A stretch of DNA of 64,000 nucleotides from Candidatus Gastranaerophilales bacterium (GCA_944323045.1 CALUQX010000008.1:24156-88155), one strand, 5' to 3'; counted from the first letter of the stretch, positions 1 through 8,538 are shown. A program made the numbers and translations. Notes: a model not told the origin generated them from the letters alone.

Positions 1-261
1 ATCATTATCTTTAAGATTCAAATGTGAGGTTAGCAACTCCTGCACACTTAACGTTGAATCCGGAGTAAAGAGGTAAAATTTATTAACATTTTTCATGTAT
101 AATCCAAAAGTACCTGATTGTTCTAATGCTTTTAGAAAAGATTGTTTTATAATTGTTTTATTAAATCCGTCGAATGTATAGTCTTTCATCTGACAAAATT
201 TTTTTGCTGTTTCAAGTAAAACATAGGGTTCTAACCAGCGGGTAACAATATAACCTTTCAT
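1..261 (-). CDS. Hypothetical protein, 3' part missing (runs off window)
   Basis: The reading frame opens with ATG at 261 and stays open for 87 codons to the window edge, so only the N-terminus is visible (begins MKGYIVTRWLEPYVLLETAK). It starts one base after the stop codon of the ABC exporter at 263, so the two are almost certainly co-transcribed and translationally coupled. The visible part looks like a soluble, mixed alpha/beta protein without signal peptide. I do not recognise the family. A partner of the exporter, for example an enzyme making or modifying its substrate, is possible but only from position. Confidence 0.6.
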   Translation of the reverse strand, partial: MKGYIVTRWLEPYVLLETAKKFCQMKDYTFDGFNKTIIKQSFLKALEQSGTFGLYMKNVNKFYLFTPDSTLSVQELLTSHLNLKDND

Positions 262-262
262 A

Positions 263-2095
263 TTATGCTATTGCTTCCTCCTGATTTTTGAACTGCATTT
301 CGTACAGAGTTTTGTAAACACCGTTATCTATCTGCATTAATTCATCGTGAGTACCGAGTTCTGCGAGTTCACCTTCGTTAATTACAGCGATTCTGTGAGC
401 ATTTTTGATTGTGGAAAGTCTATGTGCAATGACAAAAACTGTTTTATCTTTCATCAAATTATCAAGTGCTTTTTGTACAATTGCTTCTGATTTATTATCC
501 AGAGCAGAAGTTGCCTCATCAAGAATAACAATCGGCGCATCTTTTAACATCGCACGTGCAATTGCAACGCGTTGTCTCTGTCCGCCGGACAAGGTTGTGC
601 CGCGTTCGCCGACAAAAGTATCAATACCTTTATCCAGAGTATCAATAAATTCGTTTAAATGAGCCATTGCTATAACCTTTTGCAAGTCTTCATCTGTTGC
701 ATCTGGATTACCCATCATAATGTTATCTCTGATTGTACCTGAGAATAAAAAGTTATCCTGAAATACAAAAGAAATATTATCGCGCAATGAATGAAGGTCA
801 AATTTTCTAATATCTACACCGTCAAATTCAATAGCGCCTGATTTAACATCATAAAAACGCGGAATAAGATTAACAATAGTACTCTTGCCGCCGCCGGAAT
901 TACCAACTAGTGCAATAGTTTCGTCTTTGTATACCTTAAGATTTATATTCTTTAATACAGGAACGCCTTCTTCATATTCAAAACTAACATTTTTAAATTC
1001 AATAAGATTATGAAGATTATGCAGCGGGATAGGGTCTTTAGGGGAAGTGATATGCGGATTAAGATCAAACAATTCAAAAACACGTCCCATAGCAACAAAA
1101 GTACCCTGCAAACTTGTCAGCGTATTACCGAGGTTTTTGGTCGGTTTATAAAGCAGCAATAGAGAAGTTACAAACGATGCAAAACTACCGGCAGTCATCT
1201 GACCGGACAGGATTAAATGGTTACCGTAAGTCATAACAATAGCAATACCGATTGAGCAGACAAAGTACATAATTGGTGACATCCAGCCGACACGTTTTGT
1301 CAGACTCATTGCTAAATCAAATTGCTGGTGTATTTGATTTTCAAACTTTTCATTCTGTGTTTCCTGCAGGTTATAAGCCGCCATAATTTTGTTGCCGGCA
1401 AACGTTTCATTGAAATTCGTTGTCATATTTCCGCCGACAACCATTGCCGCATTAGAAACTGATTTGATTTTTTTTCTTATAAAAGTAACCGGTGTGATAG
1501 CTATAGCCATGACAGTCACCCCGATAAGTGCAAGCTGCCATGAGTTATACAATAATACCGCCACAAGACCGACAACCCCGAATGCAGTTGCAATGAACGA
1601 TTTTAAAGCTTCAATAATATTTTTAGATGCAGCATCCGGATCGGATAAGAATCTTGTTAATACTAGACCTGATGAATTTACGTCATAGAATTGCGGATCC
1701 ATACAGGTTAAACGTTTGAACAAATCTATTTTTAAAGAGTTGGATATTTTATTACCGGTCCAATCCGTTAAATAATTACTCAAATATTTCAAAATGCCTT
1801 GAAAGAGTGCAAAGCCTACAATACCAAAAGGAATAATAGCAGCGAACCATGCCTGAATATGAACAGTTTGTCCGAGTATTTTAACAGTCATTTCAGGATT
1901 GCCGTTAACAACCAGATCAAGGTATGGTTTCAACGAAAGTGCAACAACCCCGTCAAGTAATCCCAGAGGTATTGCAATAAGCAGGTTAATAAAAGCGCGA
2001 CCCAACACAGGTTTAATATACGGGAATATTCTTTTTAAAAGATATCCATATTTAAAAGCGTCTTTAGAAACAGTATTTTGTAATTTATAATCCAT
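263..2095 (-). CDS. ABC exporter half-transporter, MsbA-like (TMD-NBD fusion)
   Basis: A 610-residue type IV (exporter) ABC protein that should act as a homodimer in the inner membrane, using ATP to flip lipids, lipid-linked sugars or drugs. The N-terminal ~330 residues carry hydrophobic segments of a six-helix membrane domain; the C-terminal ATPase has Walker A GNSGGGKST (near 395), the Q-loop FVFQDNF, the signature LSGGQRQR (near 500), Walker B IVILDEATSALD (near 520) and the H-switch IAHRLSTI. Length matches MsbA/LmrA-type exporters. AGGGAT precedes the ATG by a short spacer. It is the first gene of a minus-strand unit that continues at 261. The substrate cannot be read from sequence; lipid A/glycolipid export is the default for this group. 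Confidence 0.9.
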   Translation of the reverse strand: MDYKLQNTVSKDAFKYGYLLKRIFPYIKPVLGRAFINLLIAIPLGLLDGVVALSLKPYLDLVVNGNPEMTVKILGQTVHIQAWFAAIIPFGIVGFALFQGILKYLSNYLTDWTGNKISNSLKIDLFKRLTCMDPQFYDVNSSGLVLTRFLSDPDAASKNIIEALKSFIATAFGVVGLVAVLLYNSWQLALIGVTVMAIAITPVTFIRKKIKSVSNAAMVVGGNMTTNFNETFAGNKIMAAYNLQETQNEKFENQIHQQFDLAMSLTKRVGWMSPIMYFVCSIGIAIVMTYGNHLILSGQMTAGSFASFVTSLLLLYKPTKNLGNTLTSLQGTFVAMGRVFELFDLNPHITSPKDPIPLHNLHNLIEFKNVSFEYEEGVPVLKNINLKVYKDETIALVGNSGGGKSTIVNLIPRFYDVKSGAIEFDGVDIRKFDLHSLRDNISFVFQDNFLFSGTIRDNIMMGNPDATDEDLQKVIAMAHLNEFIDTLDKGIDTFVGERGTTLSGGQRQRVAIARAMLKDAPIVILDEATSALDNKSEAIVQKALDNLMKDKTVFVIAHRLSTIKNAHRIAVINEGELAELGTHDELMQIDNGVYKTLYEMQFKNQEEAIA

Positions 2096-2218
2096 GTAAG
2101 CTATCCCTTCGGTTAAATCATTTCTATTATAGAATTATTGCACAAACAAAATAATTTTACAAAAATAAGTTTTTAAATTACAATAAAAATTAATAAAATA
2201 AATGCAATTGGAGTGTTA

Positions 2219-2422
2219 ATGAAGAAGATTATAATAGCACTAATAATAATTATTATGACAAGCAGTTCAGTACTTGCAGAGACTGTTGTGTACAATCCGA
2301 ATTCAAAGATTTACCACAAGATATACTGTCACAGTGCAAAGATATGCAAAGTTTGCATAAAAATAGATAAGCAGGAAGCCATACGCCGCGGCGGCAGAGC
2401 CTGCAAAAGATGCGGCGGGTAA
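2219..2422 (+). CDS. Small secreted protein with Ada-type Zn-binding Cys motif
   Basis: 67 residues: a clear signal peptide (MKK followed by a hydrophobic stretch, Ala-rich cleavage site near VLAE) and a mature part of about 45 residues with Tyr-His...Cys-His...Cys-x-x-Cys and a terminal Cys-Lys-Arg-Cys. The order YHxxxC ... EAIxxGxxxCKRC matches the small metal-binding module found at the end of Ada-like and ComE/nuclease-associated domains, here as a free-standing exported protein. The ATG at 2219 was chosen over the GTG at 2213 because GGAG lies at a good distance and the hydrophobic segment follows directly. Transcribed divergently from the exporter. Function unknown; metal binding is inferred from the cysteines. 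Confidence 0.75.
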   Translation: MKKIIIALIIIIMTSSSVLAETVVYNPNSKIYHKIYCHSAKICKVCIKIDKQEAIRRGGRACKRCGG

Positions 2423-2476
2423 TATTGACATTCCTTTCTGTTTTATTTATATTGTACTTATTGAAAATTTTAACAG

Positions 2477-2555
2477 GGGCGTGTGGTGGAATGGTAGACA
2501 CGCTAGTCTTAGGAACTAGTGCGAAAGCATGGGAGTTCGAGTCTCTTCACGCCCA
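2477..2555 (+). tRNA. tRNA-Leu (anticodon UAG)
   Basis: The acceptor arms GGGCGTG (2477-2483) and CACGCCC (2548-2554) pair perfectly. The anticodon stem CTAGT/ACTAG encloses the loop CTTAGGA with anticodon TAG, a long variable arm (GCGAAAGC) typical of class II tRNA-Leu follows, and the T arm has the TTCGAGT loop. No CCA is encoded. The T-arm/acceptor 3' segment is also the first of three copies of CTCTTCACGCCCA created by the tandem repeat that follows. Confidence 0.93.
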
Positions 2556-2916
2556 GTTATTATTGAACATTAAATAACGCCATAGAGACGAGAACTCCCT
2601 AAGGCAACGCCTTATTGGAGTTCGAGCGCGAGTGAGCTGAGGCTGGAGGAGCTTTCTTTGAAGCTAGCAACGCTTGCGAAAAGAAAGTCCGTAATGCCGT
2701 TACAAGCGAACGAGCAAGACGGTCTCTTCACGCCCAGTTATTATTGAACATTAAATAACGCCATAGAGACGAGAACTCCCTAAGGCAACGCCTTATTGGA
2801 GTTCGAGCGCGAGTGAGCTGAGGCTGGAGGAGCTTTCTTTGAAGCTAGCAACGCTTGCGAAAAGAAAGTCCGTAATGCCGTTACAAGCGAACGAGCAAGA
2901 CGGCTCTTCACGCCCA
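2542..2916 (+). repeat. 181-bp tandem duplication fused to the tRNA-Leu 3' end
   Basis: TCTCTTCACGCCCAGTTATT at 2542 recurs at 2723, and CTCTTCACGCCCA a third time at 2904, so the unit (about 181 bp, copies 2542-2722 and 2723-2903, nearly identical) begins within the tRNA 3' end. Inside each unit are a hairpin (GAACTCC...GGAGTTC with inner TAAGGC/GCCTTA) and an element whose reverse complement appears at 43137-43223. AGAGAC near the left and GTCTCT at the right of a unit are inverted. The unit also carries GGAGTTCGAG, identical to part of the tRNA T arm. Confidence 0.9.
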
Positions 2917-2995
2917 CCACTTAACAAAAGAGTCAGAATGGCTCTTTAGCGTGCTGTCATCCCGAACTTGTTTCGGGATCTTGCCGGTGTGACGT

Positions 2996-3012
2996 GTTAT
3001 AATTACTCTATG
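2996..3012 (+). promoter_or_regulatory. Orphan extended -10 promoter, TGTTATAAT, 6 nt before an ATG
   Basis: TG-T-TATAAT (-10 box 2998-3003) is followed after exactly 6 nt by ATG at 3010. The ORF stops after 11 codons, but a shifted frame downstream (about 3045-3115) reads as plausible protein, so this looks like a promoter left in front of a decayed leaderless gene. The arrangement matches the promoters of mlaE, nadD and csoR in this window. Confidence 0.45.
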
Positions 3013-3280
3013 AACAAAACTTATGCTGCATTCAGAAACTTCTGAAAATAAATTTGATTAAAGAAATAAATTCTCAATTTAAAGATTTATCATTGGATTG
3101 GGATTGTTGCTAAACATTTACCATTGGTTAGATGCTGAAACAAGTTCAGCATGACAAACTAACTGATTGCTTAAATACAAAATAACGTTCTAAAAGTAAG
3201 ACTTATATGACTTTTTGAGGTCTTCAATCAGTCCTTTTATGTATCTCTAAATGTTCAAACTTTGCCACTTCACGCACAGA

Positions 3281-3418
3281 TTAACGCTTTTCCGGATGCG
3301 CAGAATTTGAAAGTACTATCTCATAATACTCGTTCTTATCAATATTCACGCCCATAGTCTTTACGTTCGCGTATACCTTCTTCTTTTTCTTTAACAATTT
3401 TTTGTAATCGCCTGCCAT
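3281..3418 (-). CDS. Doubtful small basic ORF (45 aa)
   Basis: ATG at 3418 opens a 45-residue frame with a Lys-rich N-terminus (MAGDYKKLLKKKKKVYANVK) and ending in HPEKR. No good ribosome binding site is visible and no family is recognised. It sits in repeat-containing non-coding DNA. It may be a remnant of a longer gene or a small real protein; coding status is uncertain. Confidence 0.3.
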   Translation of the reverse strand: MAGDYKKLLKKKKKVYANVKTMGVNIDKNEYYEIVLSNSAHPEKR

Positions 3419-3589
3419 AACTTTATTATATTACAAAATCTTAAAAGCTACTTGAAATTTTAAATTATTTGTTCTAACATTAATCTACGAACGTGCGTCG
3501 GTGTGTTTTTGTGTGGAAAAAACGTTTTTCACCGATTAAGGAATTTTAAGAAAAAAGTACGAAATATAAAATATAAAGGAAAAAGTAAA

Positions 3590-3943
3590 ATGAACCCTAT
3601 TATCAAAGAATTAGAAAAAACTTATTTAAAAGAAGAAATCGCTGACGTAAATCCGGGCGATACCGTTAAAGTTTTCGTCAGAATCGTTGAAGGTAATAAA
3701 GAAAGAACTCAGGCTTTCGAAGGTACTGTTATCAAAGAACACGGCGCAGGCTTGAACAAAACTATTACCGTTAGAAAAGTATTCCAGGGTGTTGGCGTAG
3801 AACGTGTTTTCTTGCTTAACTCTCCAAGAATTGAAAAAATTAACGTTCTCAGACGCGGTGATGTTAGACGTTCTAAATTGTACTACTTAAGAGAACGTTC
3901 AGGTAAAGCAACTCGTATTAAGGAAAAAATTGAAAAAAGATAA
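3590..3943 (+). CDS. rplS: 50S ribosomal protein L19
   Basis: 117 residues, the usual L19 length, at the 30S-50S interface of the ribosome. The family pattern is clear: [17 protein letters not shown] at the start, [20 protein letters not shown] core, [25 protein letters not shown], and the end [28 protein letters not shown] longer frame opens at 3503 but ATG 3590, with AAAGGA upstream and homology starting there, is the start. Its 3' end overlaps rbgA by 14 nt, so L19 and the ribosome-assembly GTPase RbgA are made together. Confidence 0.95.
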   Translation: MNPIIKELEKTYLKEEIADVNPGDTVKVFVRIVEGNKERTQAFEGTVIKEHGAGLNKTITVRKVFQGVGVERVFLLNSPRIEKINVLRRGDVRRSKLYYLRERSGKATRIKEKIEKR

Positions 3944-4796
3944 ACTTCACATTCACTGGTATCCAGGACATATTGCTAAAGCTGAGAAACAACTGAAACA
4001 ACAGCTTTCATTAGTTGATGCAGTGATTGAAGTAGTTGATGCAAGATTACCTTTATCAAGTACTTATAACTATATTGCGGGGCTTTTAGGCGAAAAGCCC
4101 CGTTTAATTTTACTTAATAAAGCTGATTTAACAGATAAAAACGAGTTGAAAAAATGGATTAAACTTCTGGAAGAAAAAACAGGCTTTCCAGTTATTCCAA
4201 CTGACGCTAAAAACTCAAAAGACTTAAGCCGGATAGTAAAAAAAGCAGTGGAACTTTCAGAACCACGTATTCAAGCAATTATGGCTAAAGGTCTTTTACG
4301 TAGACCGGCGCGGGTCATGGTTGTGGGCATGCCTAATGTCGGCAAATCCAGTATTATCAACAAATTAACCCGCTCATCCAAAACAAAAATCGGCGCAAAA
4401 GCAGGGGTTACCCGCCAGCAGCAGTGGGTTAGAATCAATCCGCAGTTAGAACTTCTGGATACACCGGGCATTATTCCAATGAAACAGGAAGATCAAGTCC
4501 GCGCAAAAAAACTCGCATTTGTAAACGCCGTCTCAGAAAATGCTTACTCAAATATTCCGGTTGCAAATGAACTTCTGACTTTATTAGAAAAGCTCTATCC
4601 AGCAGAGGTAAAATCGTTCTATAAAGTTGATGAATTAACTGTTGAAAATATTGCACTTGCGCGTAACTGGATTATTTCCGGTGGTTATCCGGATCTAGAA
4701 CGCACAGCCATTTATATTTTACGTGACTTTAGAGAAGGCAAAATAGGGAAATTCATCCTCGATGAATTTGAAGGCGGGTCTGATGGAAAAAACTGA
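3930..4796 (+). CDS. rbgA: Ribosome biogenesis GTPase RbgA (YlqF)
   Basis: 288 residues; a circularly permuted GTPase needed for late 50S subunit assembly. G motifs appear in the permuted order: G4 NKAD (near 67), G5-like region, then G1 GMPNVGKSS (near 133), G2 around GVTRQQQ and G3 DTPG (near 175). The N-terminal [14 protein letters not shown] is characteristic of YlqF/RbgA. The start is a TTG at 3930 with AAGGA five bases upstream, inside rplS; no ATG fits better. It overlaps rplS by 14 nt and rnhB by 14 nt, a tightly coupled three-gene unit. Confidence 0.92.
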   Translation: MKKDKLHIHWYPGHIAKAEKQLKQQLSLVDAVIEVVDARLPLSSTYNYIAGLLGEKPRLILLNKADLTDKNELKKWIKLLEEKTGFPVIPTDAKNSKDLSRIVKKAVELSEPRIQAIMAKGLLRRPARVMVVGMPNVGKSSIINKLTRSSKTKIGAKAGVTRQQQWVRINPQLELLDTPGIIPMKQEDQVRAKKLAFVNAVSENAYSNIPVANELLTLLEKLYPAEVKSFYKVDELTVENIALARNWIISGGYPDLERTAIYILRDFREGKIGKFILDEFEGGSDGKN

Positions 4797-5514
4797 AACA
4801 ATAAATAAGGAAAAAACAAATAACCTTGTGAAAAAGCGGCTTAAAACCGATTTAACAGTAGATGACCATATCATACAGCTTTTTACATTCGATTATAACC
4901 AGAAACGCCCTGTTATAGGCACTGACGAAGCCGGCAGAGGACCTGCCGCAGGTGGAGTTTTTGCAAGCGCTGTGTGTTTTAATCAAACAGACCGCGCCTT
5001 AATCGAAAAACTCATGCCGCTGAATGACAGCAAACAATTAACAAAGAAAAAACGGGAAGCTTTGTATGACATAATCCTTGAAAATTCACTCAATTCAATT
5101 GTTTGTGTTGAAGTTGGAGAGATTGAGAAAATCAATATTTTAAACGCATCACTCAAAGCAATGCGTCTGGCATGCCTTGAGGTTGCGGAAAAATTGCCGC
5201 AGGACACACGTATTTTGACACTGGTTGACGGAAATAAATTAATCAAAAATTACACATATCCGCAAAGATGTGTGATTAAAGGCGACAGTAAATCCGCTGC
5301 AATTGCAGCAGCAAGTATTCTTGCCAAAGTCACACGCGACAGATATATGGAAAAATTGGATGCTGAATACCCGCAATACGGCTGGGCAAAAAATGCCGGA
5401 TATCTGACAAAAGAACATCTTGACGCAATTGATAAATACGGCTTAACTCCATATCACAGACCTTCGTTTTTGAAAAAACATTTTGCTAAACAGGAACAGT
5501 TGAGTTTGTTTTAA
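4783..5514 (+). CDS. rnhB: Ribonuclease HII
   Basis: 243 residues from ATG 4783. It removes RNA from RNA/DNA hybrids and single ribonucleotides from DNA. Family motifs: GTDEAGRGPAAGGVFA (Asp48, Glu49 as metal ligands), DSKQLTKKKREALYD, LVDGN (third catalytic Asp) and GDSKSAAIAAASILAKVTRD (fourth). The ~40-residue N-terminal extension before the catalytic core is longer than in many homologues. ATG 4783 has AAGG eight bases upstream; ATG 4762 is an alternative in the same frame. It overlaps rbgA by 14 nt and ends the operon. Confidence 0.93.
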   Translation: MEKTETINKEKTNNLVKKRLKTDLTVDDHIIQLFTFDYNQKRPVIGTDEAGRGPAAGGVFASAVCFNQTDRALIEKLMPLNDSKQLTKKKREALYDIILENSLNSIVCVEVGEIEKINILNASLKAMRLACLEVAEKLPQDTRILTLVDGNKLIKNYTYPQRCVIKGDSKSAAIAAASILAKVTRDRYMEKLDAEYPQYGWAKNAGYLTKEHLDAIDKYGLTPYHRPSFLKKHFAKQEQLSLF

Positions 5515-5520
5515 ATATAG

Positions 5521-5549
5521 AACTGACGGAGGTTTCACCTCTGCCAGTT
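5521..5549. terminator. Hairpin between convergent rnhB and pseudopilin gene
   Basis: AACTGACGGAGGT and ACCTCTGCCAGTT form a 13-bp stem (one mismatch, one wobble) with a TTC loop directly after rnhB and before the convergent pseudopilin stop. There is no good T-tract, so efficiency is uncertain; position favours a bidirectional terminator. Confidence 0.5.
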
Positions 5550-5560
5550 TGCTAATTAAA

Positions 5561-6235
5561 TTATAACTTATATGGGTAATCTTTCTTAAACTCCCAGTTG
5601 TCGTATTGTAGCAGTACAGAACAATATGCCCCAATTTCTTTACATTTTTGTAATGCTTCACCTCTATTTTTTATTGCTCCTGCATTATATGGTCTAAATC
5701 CGGAAGATACCGCTGATCCTCCGCTATTCGGATAACATATAGTATATCTGTAGCGGTCAATTCCACCTTTATCAGCTCCTTTTAAGCCATCTGTATCATA
5801 AACCATATCCATACAACCGCCTAAATGAAAAAGTATTCTTGATCCGTCAGCCATGTACACTGTGACCAACTCCTTTTGTTCAGGTTCGGTATCTGTTGCC
5901 GGGATATAAGATCCTTCAACTATACGGGTGTAATTCATATACGGTAACAGATATTTTTTTATCCAGTTTTCTGTATATCTAAAATTAGTTGGATAATCAT
6001 AATTATTATTTTCATCATTAACACTAGGAGCAAAATCCCAGCTTAATAATTCTCCGTTATCAATTTCTGACAATTTTATTGCCTGCGTCATTACGCTATA
6101 GAATTTTTTTAATTTTGTGGAAGTAACTTTTTTCTTATATTCTTGAACAACAGCGGGAATAGTAATTGCCGCCACAATTCCGATTATTGCAAGTGTAATC
6201 AGGACTTCTGCCAGTGTGAACGCTTTATGCTTCAT
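5561..6235 (-). CDS. Type IV pilin/pseudopilin-like protein (XRE pair 1)
   Basis: 224 residues. The N-terminus MKHKAFTLAEVLITLAIIGI is a class III prepilin signal: a basic leader, cleavage expected between Ala and Phe, Glu at mature position 5, then a hydrophobic helix that serves as membrane anchor and assembly core. A globular domain with several cysteines follows (GGCMD, TICYPN, LQKCKEIGAYC). GGAGGAG lies upstream of the ATG. It is divergent from the XRE gene at 6305 with a 69-bp spacer. Minor pilin or type II-secretion-like pseudopilin are both possible. No pilin assembly genes are in the window. Confidence 0.85.
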   Translation of the reverse strand: MKHKAFTLAEVLITLAIIGIVAAITIPAVVQEYKKKVTSTKLKKFYSVMTQAIKLSEIDNGELLSWDFAPSVNDENNNYDYPTNFRYTENWIKKYLLPYMNYTRIVEGSYIPATDTEPEQKELVTVYMADGSRILFHLGGCMDMVYDTDGLKGADKGGIDRYRYTICYPNSGGSAVSSGFRPYNAGAIKNRGEALQKCKEIGAYCSVLLQYDNWEFKKDYPYKL

Positions 6236-6304
6236 AATTCTCCTCCATAAAATGTTATTAATTAGTCACTAAATATTATTTAATATACACATATAATTAG
6301 TCTT
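6236..6304. promoter_or_regulatory. Divergent promoter/operator of pseudopilin-XRE pair 1
   Basis: The 69-bp spacer has a 9-bp direct repeat TAATTAGTC at 6259-6267 and 6294-6302, and TATAAT at 6292-6297, seven bases before the XRE ATG. The repeat overlaps that -10 box, which fits autorepression by the XRE protein. Binding itself is inference. Confidence 0.5.
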
Positions 6305-6526
6305 ATGCAAGATAATAGAGACTATAACGTCACAATTCGTAATAATATACGCAGGCTCCGCAAGCAACACAAAATGTCTCAAGAACAGCTTGCTGAAAAA
6401 ATTGACTGCTGCCGCGAACATATCACACGCATTGAAAACGGTAAATTGAATTTGGGACTTGAAAATTTTATCAAAATAGCAGAACTTTTTGAGGTCTCGC
6501 TCGATGAACTCGCCGGCAGAAAATAA
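6305..6526 (+). CDS. XRE-family HTH regulator (partner of pseudopilin 1)
   Basis: 73 residues, almost entirely one Cro/C1-type helix-turn-helix domain: RNNIRRLRKQHKMSQEQLAE, then the recognition region CCREHITRIENGKLNLGLENFIKIAELFEVSLDELAGRK. No second domain for ligand or dimer contacts is visible. ATG 6305 follows a TATAAT by 7 nt with no ribosome binding site, so the mRNA may be leaderless. Divergent from the pseudopilin gene at 6235; the same arrangement occurs at three other loci here, so it likely controls its neighbour and itself. Confidence 0.85.
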   Translation: MQDNRDYNVTIRNNIRRLRKQHKMSQEQLAEKIDCCREHITRIENGKLNLGLENFIKIAELFEVSLDELAGRK

Positions 6527-6546
6527 CTATGCATTATAAAACGATG

Positions 6547-8208
6547 TTAAACATCAAACAATTTGTGCAAGCGTTCTCTTACATCGTCCTCATCTAGATC
6601 ATGTGTGATTTTATTTAAGTCAATAGACATTTGATAATAATTTGCCGCATCATTAATAAAGCCCATAATCTGGCTTGCGCGTCCGGCATTGAAGTAAGCA
6701 AGTGTATAACTCGGGTTCAATTCAATTGCCTGTTCAAAATACTCTAATGCTTCTTCTGCATCACCCAATCCGTCTAGATAAATTATGCCTAAATTGTTAT
6801 GTGCAAATTCGTTAACCGGATTCAATTCAATTGCCTTGTGATAAGAAACAAGCGCCTCTTCAACATAATCCTTTTCCCACAGTGCAATACCGGCTTTTGA
6901 ATACGCGCGGTAATTATCCGGATTCAAGGTAATTGCGTCGCAATAAGCACGAATAGCACTATCTAAATCGTATTCCGCCATATGTACATCACCCAGTGCC
7001 AGATATAAATCATAATTGTTCGGGTCTAAAATAATGCCCGCCTGATAGGTTGAAACAGCCGCCTCAATATTGCCTTTGACTTCTGCATACAATGAGCCCA
7101 GCGCATGGCAGACAATGGATGTCCATTCAGCATCAGGATTAATCGCAATTGCTTTTTTGTAATGTTCTATCGCATCATCATACAAATCAGCCTTGCTGTA
7201 AGCATAAGCCAGTGAATTATTATAGAAAGGATTTTCCGGATCTCTCTCAAGCGCGAGTTTAAATGCACTTACAGAATTAATCTTATCTTCTTTTCTCAAA
7301 TACAGGTGACCGAGTTCATAATAAATTTGTGCACTGTCTATATCGAATTGCAAAAGTTTTTCATAGCAGTCTATTGCCTCGTCAGTGTTTTCTGGGAAAT
7401 ACGTCTGCAGAACAGTAGCAAGTTTTATTAAAACTTCTCTGTTTAAACTATTTGCCTCAAGAACTTTTCTATAGCAGTCAACTGTTAATTCAAGTTCATT
7501 GTTTTTAAGCGCCAAATCACCCATTTTGTTATAAAAAATTTCGCTGTGATTGGTGTCCATTACGGCTTTTTTGTAAATATTTTCAGCCGCCGGATACATT
7601 TTAAAAGTTTCCATGAATTTTCCTACAGTATTATATGTAAACACGGAAAAATCATCAGACAAATTTTTATAGAACATTTTCATTGAAGGCTTGTCCCACG
7701 CAAGCATGAGACTTCCGGACAAGAAATAATACAAGAAGTTCAAATAGTCACCAACAGACCCGTTATTAGAGTTAATTTTCTGCAAAAGTGTCTGCGAAAG
7801 TACCAGACGCGGGCGGGCAGATTTCAGGCGGTTTGCCTTAATCGCCTCTTTAAACTCAGATTCAGCAGCCTTGTAATCCTGCGCCAGCTTCATGAAAAAA
7901 CCTGTATATAGGTGTGCATTCATATTTTTCGGGGCGAGAGAAATTGCTGTTTTGCACTGTTCAATTGCAGTATCAACGCTAATTTGCCCCTGTTCCCACA
8001 TAAGGCTTGCAAGACGATAATAGCTTTCCGGCAAAGACGGGTCTAATTTAACTGCCTCAATATAGTTTTCTATAGCCTCTTCAAGATCACCGTGGTGTTG
8101 GCGGATTAAATACCGTTCATGCGCCAATCTGGCTTTTTCTAAAGATTCTTTTGCTTTACTTTCTCTTTTGTCGGACGATACAGCCCTTGTTAAAATCTGT
8201 TCTGACAT
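6547..8208 (-). CDS. TPR-repeat protein (553 aa)
   Basis: About twelve tetratricopeptide repeats with the usual spacing of A/Y/G/A/F-P positions (for example NMGDLALKNNELELTVDCYRK, ELNPVNEFAHNNLGIIYLDG). There is no signal peptide or membrane segment, so a cytoplasmic scaffold for protein contacts is likely. ATG 8208 (MSEQILTRAV) was chosen over the upstream ATG at 8280 because GGAGC lies six bases before it and the extra N-terminal residues are not TPR-like. The gene stands alone, convergent with the XRE gene at 6526. The partner proteins cannot be told from sequence. Confidence 0.85.
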   Translation of the reverse strand: MSEQILTRAVSSDKRESKAKESLEKARLAHERYLIRQHHGDLEEAIENYIEAVKLDPSLPESYYRLASLMWEQGQISVDTAIEQCKTAISLAPKNMNAHLYTGFFMKLAQDYKAAESEFKEAIKANRLKSARPRLVLSQTLLQKINSNNGSVGDYLNFLYYFLSGSLMLAWDKPSMKMFYKNLSDDFSVFTYNTVGKFMETFKMYPAAENIYKKAVMDTNHSEIFYNKMGDLALKNNELELTVDCYRKVLEANSLNREVLIKLATVLQTYFPENTDEAIDCYEKLLQFDIDSAQIYYELGHLYLRKEDKINSVSAFKLALERDPENPFYNNSLAYAYSKADLYDDAIEHYKKAIAINPDAEWTSIVCHALGSLYAEVKGNIEAAVSTYQAGIILDPNNYDLYLALGDVHMAEYDLDSAIRAYCDAITLNPDNYRAYSKAGIALWEKDYVEEALVSYHKAIELNPVNEFAHNNLGIIYLDGLGDAEEALEYFEQAIELNPSYTLAYFNAGRASQIMGFINDAANYYQMSIDLNKITHDLDEDDVRERLHKLFDV

Positions 8209-8374
8209 TTGAAGCTCCAAATAATATGTAGATAATATTATTGTCGTGATTGATTTTTCAAACTTTATTATTTGCATCAAATATCATACAAATGAAGTAG
8301 ACAGGAGAGTAATTTATATTGGGTATAGTGAACAGTTGTTACATGAAGTGAGTAAAGTGAGAGAGGTGAGTGTA

Positions 8375-8405
8375 GTGAGTAAAGTATTTACAATAAATTA
8401 GGCAA
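8375..8405 (+). repeat. Dispersed repeat, 31 bp, copy 1 (copy 2 at 10612-10642)
   Basis: GTGAGTAAAGTATTTACAAT followed by AAAT(T/C)AGGCAA occurs here and at 10612-10642 with one difference, bracketing pseudopilin A in the same orientation. Confidence 0.8.
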
Positions 8406-8433
8406 CGCGGAATGTCACATTGGCTATAATTTT

Positions 8434-8538
8434 TCATGTCCGCCCCTGGAGGGAGGACCGAAATCTCTGATTTCGAGGAGTGGGGTAGGCGCAGCCTACT
8501 CTTACACTATGCGTAACCGCTAAAGAAGTGCGGGCAAC
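8434..8538 (+). repeat. Dispersed ~105-bp repeat, copy 1 (copy 2 at 42404-42510)
   Basis: Both copies run from TCATGTCC through CCCCTGGAGGGAGGACCGAA, GATTTCGAGGAG, GGTAGGCG(C/T)AGCCTACT to TAAAGAAGT and GGCAAC, differing at few positions. Each copy lies downstream of a pseudopilin gene of the A/B family. It contains its own short palindromes (CCCCTGGAGGG; GTAGGC...GCCTAC). Confidence 0.85.

Larger units (their letters stand above)
2917..3589. other. Repeat-rich non-coding stretch between tRNA-Leu and rplS
   Basis: It contains two members of a small palindromic repeat family: ATCCCGAACTTGTTTCGGGAT (2959-2979, 8-bp stem) and ATGCTGAA...TTCAGCAT (3132-3152). It also contains an orphan promoter-like site at 2996-3009 in front of an 11-codon ORF that is probably the start of a dead gene. 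A doubtful 45-codon ORF lies at 3281-3418. Just before rplS a palindrome-like GGAAAAAACGTTTTTC lies near 3515-3530 and may form a leader structure for the L19 transcript. No other gene is visible. Confidence 0.6.

Noticed and set aside
2723..2916. Second and third tRNA genes from the copied tRNA-Leu 3' ends
   Set aside because: Only the T-arm/acceptor 3' portion is duplicated; no anticodon arm or 5' acceptor strand accompanies the copies.
3503..3589. Longer N-terminus for L19
   Set aside because: The extra residues are not seen in L19 and ATG 3590 has a good ribosome binding site.
8345..8385. Short regularly repeated GTGAGTRAAGTGAG strings suggesting a CRISPR-like array (also 10288-10315 and 10583-10620)
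   Set aside because: Units are 8-14 bp without distinct spacers and are tandem-like; no cas genes are present.
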